The notes under the pieces were generated by a model that was not told the DNA's origin, did not search any database, and saw nothing but the letters and a program-made list of their open reading frames with translations. From Phycisphaerales bacterium UBA1845 (GTDB lineage Bacteria > Planctomycetota > Phycisphaerae > UBA1845), in NCBI GenBank assembly GCA_002338715.1, contig DDIR01000047.1, positions 1 through 64,000 on the forward strand: a stretch of DNA of 64,000 nt, given 5' to 3'. Every line of letters starts with the position of its first letter. Within the stretch, counting starts at the first letter, position 1. This document shows, one piece after another, positions 54,087 to 61,321 of this stretch. The position numbers and the translations under genes were made by a program.

Positions 54087-56645
54087 ATGTACAGCATCAA
54101 GCAATTTAAGGTCGTCCCCGCTGTTCCCGAACCGCTCAAGGGTTTGCAGGAACTCGCATACAACCTCTGGTGGACTTGGAACTACGACGCTGCGCAGCTT
54201 TTTGAACGCCTCGATCGGCAGTTGTGGTCCGACCTTCAACATAACCCGACCAAACTCCTGGCGATTATCCCGCAGCAACGCCTCGAACAGGTCGCCAAAG
54301 ACAACGCCTACCTCGCGCACCTCGAACGCGTACAGGAGTCTTTCAACGATTACATGTCGGCGACGACCTGGTTTTCAAAAGCCCATGCGAACCATGCTTC
54401 GCATTGCCTCGCATACTTTTCGATGGAATTCGGGCTGCACGAATCGCTGCCCGTCTACTCCGGTGGATTGGGTTGTCTCGCGGGCGACCACATGAAGTCG
54501 GCCAGCGACCTGGGCGTCCCGCTTTATGGCGTCGGTCTGCTCTATCATCAGGGATACTTCCAGCAGTTCCTTTCGAACGACGGCTGGCAGTTTGAAGATT
54601 ACCCCGAACTCGAATTGCACAACCTGCCAATTCGACTCGTTCGCGACAACAAGAATGCCCCCCTCAAGGTTTCGTTCCCGGTCGGTGATCGAAACGTGAC
54701 AGCCCAGGTGTTTGAAGTCTCGGTTGGACGGGCGCGCCTCTTCATGCTGGACACCTCGCTTCCCGAAAACGATCCCAACGATCGCAACATCACCACGCGC
54801 CTTTATGGCGGTGATCAGGAAATGCGCATCCGCCAGGAAGTCGCGCTTGGCTTTGGCGGCGTTCGCGCACTGCGGGCGATGGGTCTGGAACCCTGCGTCT
54901 ACCACATGAACGAAGGCCACTCCGCATTCCTCGCCCTTGAACGCATAGGCCACCTCGTTGAAAACGCAGGTTTGTCCTATTCCCAGGCGCTGGAAGCCGT
55001 CGCCGGGTCGACCATCTTCACAACCCACACGCCAGTCCCCGCGGGCATCGATACCTTCCCGCACGAACTGGTGACGCGATACCTTCAGCCGTACGTCCAG
55101 CGAATCGGGGCCAGCATGGATGACATCATCGCGCTCGGACAATCCGAAACCGTGCCCGATCCAAAGAAACCGTTTTCGATGGCAACCCTCGCCCTCCATT
55201 TGTCGCGTTATAGCAACGGCGTCAGCAAAGTACATGGCCGCGTCGCCCGCGAAATGTGGCAAGGCAATTGGCCCAACGTTCCCGTCGCCGAAGTACCGAT
55301 CACGTCGGTGACCAACGGCGTTCACGTACGGTCATGGTTGTCACCGGATCTCGAGCGACTGTTCGAACGTTACCTCGGCCCCGACTGGACGGAGAATCCC
55401 GACGATGGCGACATCTGGAACCTCGTCGATGACATTCCCGACGCCGAACTGTGGCTCGCCCACGAACGCCGTCGTGAACATTTGATCGTTGCAGCCCGTG
55501 CCCACCTGCGCAAACAGGCGATCAACCGCGGTGCATCACCCGCGCGGGTGGCTGAGACAGACGAACTGCTCAATCCCGAAGCGCTGACCATCGGTTTCGC
55601 CCGGCGCTTCGCCCCATACAAGCGTGCGACGCTTCTGCTGACCGACGAAAAACGCCTGCTCAAAATTCTGTCGAGCACCGATCGTCCCGTGCAGTTTGTC
55701 TTCGCCGGTAAGGCCCACCCGCGCGACAACCTCGGTAAAGAACTCATCAAGCGTCTCGTGCAGTTCGCCCGCAACTCGAACCTGCACCATCGCTTCGTCT
55801 TCATCGAAAACTACAACATGGCCATCGCCCGCTTCCTCGTGCAGGGTGTGGACGTGTGGATGAACACGCCGACCAAACCGCTCGAAGCCAGCGGCACCAG
55901 CGGCATGAAAGTCGCGCCGAATGGAGGCATCAACTTCTCGGTGCTCGATGGTTGGTGGGCGGAGGCGTATGCCGGTCACAACGGTTGGACGATCGGCGAC
56001 GACCGCATCTACGACAGCGCCGAGTACCAGGATCAGGTCGAAAGCGAATCGATCTATGAAACGCTCGAACGCGAGATCATTCCGGAATTCTACGACCGCT
56101 CTGCCGACGGACTGCCGCGCAAGTGGATCAAGCGCATGAAGGAATCGATGCGAAGCTGCACGGCTCAGTTCAGCGCCGCCCGCATGGTGCGCGAATATGT
56201 CAATCGATTGTACGTCCCGGCGATGAAGAATGGCCTCCACCTGACGGAAAAGAAATACGAAGCGGCAAAGCAGTTAGCCGAGTGGAAGACCCGCATCGCC
56301 AATCAGTGGAAGAACGTCGCGATCGAATCCTTCGACGCGGTTGAATCCGGCGATGTCAAAGTTGGCTCGAAGATGAAGGTCAAAGCCGCCGTGCGTTTGG
56401 GCGACGTCAACCCGGATGAGGTGTCGGTCCAGTTGTATCACGGTCCCAAGCCGTCAAACGGCGCCATCGAAAACGGCGAAGTCGTCACGATGTCATTGGA
56501 ATCGAAAAACGGCGACGGCATCGGCCACTTCGCAGGCGAACTCCCCTGCCGCCGAAGCGGTGAACACGCCTACGCAGTAAGGGTGTTGCCAAAGATGCCA
56601 GACGTATCAGATCAATACGACCTGAACCTGATCCAATGGGCGTAG
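54087..56645 (+). CDS. glgP: Alpha-glucan (glycogen/maltodextrin) phosphorylase
   Basis: The 852-aa enzyme belongs to the GT35 phosphorylases of the shorter, GlgP2-like type. It has 'LAYNLWWTWNYDA' at the N-terminus, 'YFSMEFGLHESLPVYSGGLG', 'EGHSAF', 'RFAPYKRA', and the PLP-binding segment GTSGMKVAPNGG with Lys608. It releases glucose 1-phosphate from storage glucan using phosphate, in the cytoplasm. The last ~90 residues form a beta-rich extension typical of this subgroup. It stands alone, with no glg operon. Its TAG stop is supplied by family A repeat A3. Confidence 0.95.
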   Translation: MYSIKQFKVVPAVPEPLKGLQELAYNLWWTWNYDAAQLFERLDRQLWSDLQHNPTKLLAIIPQQRLEQVAKDNAYLAHLERVQESFNDYMSATTWFSKAHANHASHCLAYFSMEFGLHESLPVYSGGLGCLAGDHMKSASDLGVPLYGVGLLYHQGYFQQFLSNDGWQFEDYPELELHNLPIRLVRDNKNAPLKVSFPVGDRNVTAQVFEVSVGRARLFMLDTSLPENDPNDRNITTRLYGGDQEMRIRQEVALGFGGVRALRAMGLEPCVYHMNEGHSAFLALERIGHLVENAGLSYSQALEAVAGSTIFTTHTPVPAGIDTFPHELVTRYLQPYVQRIGASMDDIIALGQSETVPDPKKPFSMATLALHLSRYSNGVSKVHGRVAREMWQGNWPNVPVAEVPITSVTNGVHVRSWLSPDLERLFERYLGPDWTENPDDGDIWNLVDDIPDAELWLAHERRREHLIVAARAHLRKQAINRGASPARVAETDELLNPEALTIGFARRFAPYKRATLLLTDEKRLLKILSSTDRPVQFVFAGKAHPRDNLGKELIKRLVQFARNSNLHHRFVFIENYNMAIARFLVQGVDVWMNTPTKPLEASGTSGMKVAPNGGINFSVLDGWWAEAYAGHNGWTIGDDRIYDSAEYQDQVESESIYETLEREIIPEFYDRSADGLPRKWIKRMKESMRSCTAQFSAARMVREYVNRLYVPAMKNGLHLTEKKYEAAKQLAEWKTRIANQWKNVAIESFDAVESGDVKVGSKMKVKAAVRLGDVNPDEVSVQLYHGPKPSNGAIENGEVVTMSLESKNGDGIGHFAGELPCRRSGEHAYAVRVLPKMPDVSDQYDLNLIQWA

Positions 56646-56670
56646 GGTGCGGCTAGCCGCACCTGTTAAG
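56641..56670 (+). repeat. Palindromic repeat family A, copy A3
   Basis: GGTGCGGC-TA-GCCGCACC (56646-56663), preceded by CGTAG and followed by TGTTAAG. The glgP stop TAG (56643-56645) lies in the leading GTAGGG, exactly as in A1. Confidence 0.88.
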
Positions 56671-56687
56671 AACAGGGATATCAAAAC

Positions 56688-56716
56688 CGTAGGGGGCGTC
56701 CCGGACGCACCTGTTG
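56688..56716 (+). repeat. Palindromic repeat family A, copy A4
   Basis: CGTAGGG, then GCGTCC-C-GGACGC and ACCTGTTG. The outer parts match A3 while the stem has changed with compensating bases, which argues for selection on the hairpin. Confidence 0.78.
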
Positions 56717-56736
56717 AAACCGCAATCCTACGAATA

Positions 56737-56766
56737 CGTAAGGCGCACCTACGCGCACTTGCTAGC
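56737..56766. repeat. Degenerate palindromic repeat family A, copy A5
   Basis: CGTAAGGCGC and GCGCACTTGCTAG at the two ends keep the family layout with a poorer stem. Read on the minus strand, its leading TAG (56762-56764) is the stop codon of the zinc-ribbon membrane gene. Confidence 0.6.
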
Positions 56767-57244
56767 GCCGCCCCATCGGCACCGCGCCACATTCCGGACA
56801 ACGGTTGGCATCAAGCGAACAACGAATATCGTACCCGCAACGCACGCAATACCCCGGAACGCAGCGCCGGGCAACCAGCGTCAACGCCGGTACCGAAACA
56901 ACCCCAGCCACCAACGCCGGTATGAACGCCTCGTTGATCCAGCGCCCCAATCCGATCAATGCAAAGGGTATCAACACGGCCACTACCAACCCGAGAATCA
57001 ACCCAAACCGCATCGGCCCGAACAAACCCGCTGCCTTTTGCTGAAACATGCGCAATGATCGAAACTGTCGTGTGATCACTGCTGTAGCAAGCGCCACCAA
57101 TGTTGGCGCACACACGACCAAGACAATTCTAAGCAACAGTCGATCCGGGAAGTTTCGGACGAACGGGGTTTGCGATTGAATAACTTCCAAAAGAATGATT
57201 GCAGCGAACACCGAACCGAATCCGATTCCGAAACGCAGCATCAT
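56762..57244 (-). CDS. Four-helix membrane protein with C-terminal zinc ribbon
   Basis: The 160-aa product has hydrophobic segments near 3-22, 38-58, 78-100 and 108-124, and ends in 'YCVRCGYDIRCSLDANRCPECG', a zinc ribbon of the same type as the protein at 39565. Its start overlaps the stop of the gene at 57241 by four bases (ATGA), so the two are coupled. The role is unknown. Family A repeats lie on both sides of the pair. Confidence 0.75.
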   Translation of the reverse strand: MMLRFGIGFGSVFAAIILLEVIQSQTPFVRNFPDRLLLRIVLVVCAPTLVALATAVITRQFRSLRMFQQKAAGLFGPMRFGLILGLVVAVLIPFALIGLGRWINEAFIPALVAGVVSVPALTLVARRCVPGYCVRCGYDIRCSLDANRCPECGAVPMGRR

Positions 57245-57825
57245 TCAGCACCGTGATCCGAGCTAGTTCGCACCCGATCCGGATGGTCTCCTGATGTTTC
57301 GGCGCTGGATTGGGTGGCTTGAGAACCTGATGAGTTGTTGGAGCCATTGACGATTTGGTTCCAATTGGCCGGGACGACCATCGAACCCATGATCGGACCA
57401 GGAACCAATCTCGGACTTAGTCGATCGCAAATCGGTGCAAATGCCTTAAGTCCACGTAGCTCTGCTGTACGCCGCGACCCTCCGCCGTTTGAAATCGCAA
57501 ACGCCGTCCCAATCAAAGCACTAAACGCACCAACAACACACGCTGCGATCCAGCGAAGTCGGCGGCGTACGAGCCCCCTACCCACCGGGCAGTCGCGGGT
57601 GATCATCGTACCATCAGCCCGGGCGTAGAACCGAACGCAGAGCCGGCCTTCGTTGTTGCGAATCAGCTCTTCGGCTTCCGTGCGATTCATCTCGGACAGG
57701 TTGTAGACGTTCAGGTCGCAGCGATCGCAATGTCGCACGCGTTCATCACCGCTCATGTCTGCCCACGACTCATGACAAGGCGACGCCACCCGAACACGCT
57801 GCAGAACACTGATAGGTTGTCTCAT
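57241..57825 (-). CDS. Membrane-anchored protein with Cys-rich N-terminal domain
   Basis: The 194-aa product starts with a domain of about 85 residues: 'MSGDERVRHCDRCDLNVYNLSEM', then 'EAEELIRNNEGRLCVRFYARADG' and 'ITRDCPVG' (all in outline). The same Cys-X2-Cys plus late Cys pattern with 'VYNLS.M...EA..L' and 'C.RFY.R.DGT..T.DCPVG' recurs in planctomycete and acidobacterial proteins; it may bind metal or respond to redox. One membrane helix follows (~90-110) and then a periplasmic Ser/Asn-rich tail. It is translationally coupled to the zinc-ribbon gene at 56762. Confidence 0.75.
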   Translation of the reverse strand: MRQPISVLQRVRVASPCHESWADMSGDERVRHCDRCDLNVYNLSEMNRTEAEELIRNNEGRLCVRFYARADGTMITRDCPVGRGLVRRRLRWIAACVVGAFSALIGTAFAISNGGGSRRTAELRGLKAFAPICDRLSPRLVPGPIMGSMVVPANWNQIVNGSNNSSGSQATQSSAETSGDHPDRVRTSSDHGAE

Positions 57826-57989
57826 GGATCGGCCCCACTGGTAGCAAACTCATCGACCTGCAATACGATGACAATCAGACGCAATGAAAGGCCCAAAGGT
57901 TCCAACTGTCCAAACAAATCCTTCTACCCAAGAGCCAAATCGCGGTTTCGACCCCCAGGAGCCAGCCCCAAACGATCGATAAAAGCAAG

Positions 57990-58025
57990 ACTGTATGGTG
58001 CGTCCGGAACGCACCTTACGGGCAT
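57990..58025 (-). repeat. Palindromic repeat family A, copy A6
   Basis: GGTGCGT and ACGCACC arms around CCGGA (about 57998-58016), followed by TTACG. It lies a few bases beyond the stop of the gene at 58029. Confidence 0.75.
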
Positions 58026-58028
58026 CCA

Positions 58029-58538
58029 TCAATTTCGTGGCGTAATCTCGTTAACGTCCTTGCCCTGTGTTGATCGAACAAGAATCACACCATCTCCGTT
58101 CTTCTGAGCACTGGCGATGATTGTCGGCAGCATCTTGTTCGATAGTAGTTTGAGCATTCCACCATTGACATCACCTTCACGCAGTTCAGCGCTGAGTGTG
58201 CCCGACTTCGAAAAAACCGCCAGCCCGGCTTGACCGAAGTCGCCCTGACCAATCGCAAGAAGTGGCTTGCCATTCGCATATGAGTACGCGCAGCGCACGG
58301 TTCCAGCCGCATCCGAGTCAATACGACAAATCACGGCATCTGAGTCGTTGACAATCTCAAGCGCCTTCGCGCGAACGAGTTTGACGGGAGCCTTGTCATC
58401 GGCATGGTCGGTTCCGCCTGCATCATTCAACCCAAGCATGAGCGAAGTCATGACAACCGCACCGATTGAAAGGGCGGCGATCTTCCAATTCCGTACGCTT
58501 CGTTCCAAACGAGCAATTCGAACTTCAATGGTCATCAT
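58029..58538 (-). CDS. Small membrane-anchored protein with coiled-coil N-terminus
   Basis: The 169-aa product has a short charged helix ('EVRIARLERSVRNWKI'), one membrane segment ('AALSIGAVVMTSLMLGL') and a ~110-residue exported beta-rich domain ('KALEIVNDSDAVICRIDSD', 'GLAVFSKSGTLSAEL', 'GDGVILVRS'). The domain looks like the 'lvD.nG..ra.l....G...l.l.d..G' repeats on many planctomycete and chloroflexi proteins. The function is unknown. The start is given as ATG 58538 with AAAGG upstream; GTG 58544 or ATG 58535 are also possible. Confidence 0.65.
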   Translation of the reverse strand: MMTIEVRIARLERSVRNWKIAALSIGAVVMTSLMLGLNDAGGTDHADDKAPVKLVRAKALEIVNDSDAVICRIDSDAAGTVRCAYSYANGKPLLAIGQGDFGQAGLAVFSKSGTLSAELREGDVNGGMLKLLSNKMLPTIIASAQKNGDGVILVRSTQGKDVNEITPRN

Positions 58539-58563
58539 CGTCACCTTTCAAAGCCAAGCCATC

Positions 58564-58595
58564 AACAGGTGCGTCCGAGACGCACCCTACGTCAC
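58564..58595 (-). repeat. Palindromic repeat family A, copy A7
   Basis: GGTGCGTC-CGA-GACGCACC (58568-58586), preceded by AACA and followed by CTACG. It runs into a short CTACGTCA tandem repeat that contains the stop of the Kelch-type gene. Confidence 0.85.
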
Positions 58596-58599
58596 TACG

Positions 58600-60042
58600 T
58601 CACTCCGTCCCTCCAACCCCATACCCCTCGACAAACGTACCAAAATCAACCAAATCAACATCACCATCCAAATCAAAATCCGACGTCTTCAAATCCAGAT
58701 GAACACAATCCGGCGGTTTAACTGTCGATTCCGGTCCGGTCAAACACGGCGCGAATCGTTCGTAGTCATCGCCATCGACATCACCATCATTATCGAGATC
58801 GCCGAGCAGACACTGCTCCGAGTCGCTCAGCGTAAACAGTTCCGTATTCGCCGACGGAAATTCCTGCCCGAGAAACGGTATCCCCCCGCCGACGATCAAC
58901 AGTTCGCACGCACCCAGCGGCACGGTGACGAAATCGTCGTGCAGGTTGATCATCATTCCGTCAGCCAACCACACTTCCGCCGACGCGTCAAAGATCGCCA
59001 CGTAATTCAACACCGTATCCACACCGCCCTGCTCCTGCTCACCGCCGAAGATCGCGATTCGGTCGGCGAACCGAACGATCTGATGGTCCGCGATCCCGCC
59101 CGCGCGGTTCGGCACGTCGGCCACCGGGGTCATCACGTCTGCCACCGGGTCGTACAGATACGCATTCGCCACGGTGTTGCCCGTCGATGGCCGCTGCCCA
59201 CCCGCGATGAACACGCGGCCGTCAGCCAATGCGATCGCGGCTAAGTCGTCGACACCGACAGACAACGTCGATGTCATCAGTTGGCTGGTTTCAAGCAAAG
59301 GGTTCAGAAGTTCCAGACTCGCCGGTGCGGAGCCGCTTCCGCCGATCAGCAGCACACGATCATCGCCCACCGCTCCGCCAAAGTCTGCTAGCAGGACAGC
59401 CGCATGCGCCTTGCGCGACGCATTCAACGGGAAGTTGCTCGACCAGGTGTCATCTGTTGGGTCAAGAATCTGCCAAGACGATCCGCCCGCCACGACCACC
59501 CGCCCATCGGGCAGCAGCGTCGCCGTGTGCATCGAACGAGCGGCGGCCATGCTTGGCCCGACCGACATCTCACCGGTCCACGGGTCGAATATCTCGACGC
59601 CATCGAACGAAGTGCCGGGGCTCGTCCCCATCGCGTTAACATCGCCGCCGGTGATCAACACACGTCCGTCGTGCAGCGTCGTCTGGGTATGGCTGCTACG
59701 CGCGGTGTTTAGTGACACGACCACGGGCCCGCTGCCATCGAGCGGTTCGTAGAGCGAACTGAACGTTTGTGAATCGGGATCAAAAAACGAAACGTCGCTG
59801 CGTGAGATCAACGTCGGCGGAAGGATGCTGAGGTTAAGCCCGCCGGAAATCATCACCGGCCCAGAAAGCAACCGCCCACCCGCATGAAAATAACGGGCCA
59901 CCACATCCGAACCCGTCCCGGTAAACGCCCCGCCATCCACCTGACAAGCCGCATTCATCGGAAACGCCCAGATGGCGGCCACCGCAAGCAAACGGCGAAT
60001 CCAACCGGATTTCTTCAATGCAAAAAGCAACGCAACCCTCAT
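58600..60042 (-). CDS. Exported Kelch-type propeller protein with dockerin-like C-terminus
   Basis: The 480-aa product has a signal peptide (basic RR then 'LLAVAAIWAFPMNAACQ'). Residues ~40-400 are Kelch/galactose-oxidase-like repeats with the pattern '..H..T.L.DGRV.(I/V).GG', such as 'HTATLLPDGRVVVAGGSS'. The C-terminus has two EF-hand-like loops ('GDLDNDGDVDGDDYERF' and 'SDFDLDGDVDLVDFGTF'), the complete two-loop dockerin-like form. It overlaps the HAF-repeat gene by four bases (ATGA). Extracellular binding, with calcium-dependent attachment, is inferred. Confidence 0.85.
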   Translation of the reverse strand: MRVALLFALKKSGWIRRLLAVAAIWAFPMNAACQVDGGAFTGTGSDVVARYFHAGGRLLSGPVMISGGLNLSILPPTLISRSDVSFFDPDSQTFSSLYEPLDGSGPVVVSLNTARSSHTQTTLHDGRVLITGGDVNAMGTSPGTSFDGVEIFDPWTGEMSVGPSMAAARSMHTATLLPDGRVVVAGGSSWQILDPTDDTWSSNFPLNASRKAHAAVLLADFGGAVGDDRVLLIGGSGSAPASLELLNPLLETSQLMTSTLSVGVDDLAAIALADGRVFIAGGQRPSTGNTVANAYLYDPVADVMTPVADVPNRAGGIADHQIVRFADRIAIFGGEQEQGGVDTVLNYVAIFDASAEVWLADGMMINLHDDFVTVPLGACELLIVGGGIPFLGQEFPSANTELFTLSDSEQCLLGDLDNDGDVDGDDYERFAPCLTGPESTVKPPDCVHLDLKTSDFDLDGDVDLVDFGTFVEGYGVGGTE

Positions 60043-61220
60043 CGTAAACCAGTTCGCCTCTTAAATACAACCATGGCAACAATGGTTACGAATGAAAGCG
60101 TGCCTGGTTCTGGAAGTCTGACGACAAACGCAGTTGCGTAGCTTCGATCATTTGAATTGTATCCGATACCTGCAATCGTCTGACCATCATCGGATATCGC
60201 CGTCGCAACCTCAAGGAACCATCCGTCTAGATCAATGCCGTAATCTTCGGTCAGTACGTCATCGAGAAAGCGCATTCCATTAGTGTCGTCCCAGATGAAA
60301 GCCGATCCACACGAACCGCAGCCTTGGTTACTAATGCCCAATCCCACCACTACCGAACCGTCGCCTGATACGGCCAGCGCTTGGCTGTCCGCCTCCGCTC
60401 CCGGCAAGTCACCCAATCCCGTTATCACACCGTCGCGCCAAATCGACGCCTCGGCATAGATGCTTGTTCCTGAAGTACCCCAACCAACGATCGTTGAACC
60501 GTCGGCCGAAACCGCGTTAGCTCGACTCCCGAAGTTGCCGCCGGGCAAGTCGCCCAAGCCGGTCATCATGCCGTTCTTGTAAACAAACGCTTCTTGTCCG
60601 GCTTCTGAGTGACCTGTTCCCACTATCACCGAGGCATCCGGTGTAATATCATTTGCTATACTTTCGAATTCTCCGCCCGGAAGATCACCTAGTCCAGACA
60701 GGTTACCGCCCCAAACAAATGCTTGATTGCCCTGCCCTACATTCTTTTGGCCGACAATTGTTAGGTTGGCGGACGTCGCCATTGCGACGCCTCCATGGGA
60801 ATCACTGGTCAATATGTTGATATCGTACGGACCTTCACCATCTACCCAAATCGCCGGTGAGGTTCCATAGTCCCATGTTGCCGAGCCAACGACGTATCGC
60901 CCATCGGGTGAAAGATCGTGTGCAACACTAAAAGGTTCGTCATATGGATAGTCTGTATTCCCTGGTGCATCGCCCAAACCTGTTAGCGTCCCAGATTGCC
61001 ACACAAAAGCCTCACTCGTCCAAGGATAGTTGGTTGTGCTTCCCCCAACCGCAATCGAACCGTCCGGTGTCAAAGCGCGTGGCCAACTCCGTGGAACACC
61101 CCATTGGTTGTTAAGAGTACCGATGTTGTAGATTCCGGGGGCGAGTTCTGCATCTGCCACATCAACAATTATTAAAGGCGTGGCAATCGCCGCAAGCAAA
61201 AGCACGAAGTTGCATCGCAT
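60039..61220 (-). CDS. HAF-repeat exported protein with PEP-CTERM sorting signal
   Basis: The 393-aa product starts at ATG 61220 (GGAGG 8 nt upstream) with a signal peptide ending in ADA. It contains seven or so HAF-type repeats, 'GLGDLPGG.F.S.A..(I/V)S.DGS.(I/V)VG', a beta-propeller-like array. The C-terminus, 'LPEPGTLSFVTIVAMVVFKRRTGLR' in outline, is a PEP-CTERM signal: Pro-Glu-Pro, membrane helix, basic end. Such proteins are cut by an exosortase (EpsH family), which is not in this window. Its stop overlaps the start of the Kelch protein gene. Confidence 0.88.
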   Translation of the reverse strand: MRCNFVLLLAAIATPLIIVDVADAELAPGIYNIGTLNNQWGVPRSWPRALTPDGSIAVGGSTTNYPWTSEAFVWQSGTLTGLGDAPGNTDYPYDEPFSVAHDLSPDGRYVVGSATWDYGTSPAIWVDGEGPYDINILTSDSHGGVAMATSANLTIVGQKNVGQGNQAFVWGGNLSGLGDLPGGEFESIANDITPDASVIVGTGHSEAGQEAFVYKNGMMTGLGDLPGGNFGSRANAVSADGSTIVGWGTSGTSIYAEASIWRDGVITGLGDLPGAEADSQALAVSGDGSVVVGLGISNQGCGSCGSAFIWDDTNGMRFLDDVLTEDYGIDLDGWFLEVATAISDDGQTIAGIGYNSNDRSYATAFVVRLPEPGTLSFVTIVAMVVFKRRTGLR

Positions 61221-61321
61221 GACTGAAACCTCCACTAAATTCCTACCCAATCGCGGAACTGCAACTTTTACATTGTAACAATATCAAAAAGTAAAAAGCA
61301 CCGGGCAATACTCTAATTGGC

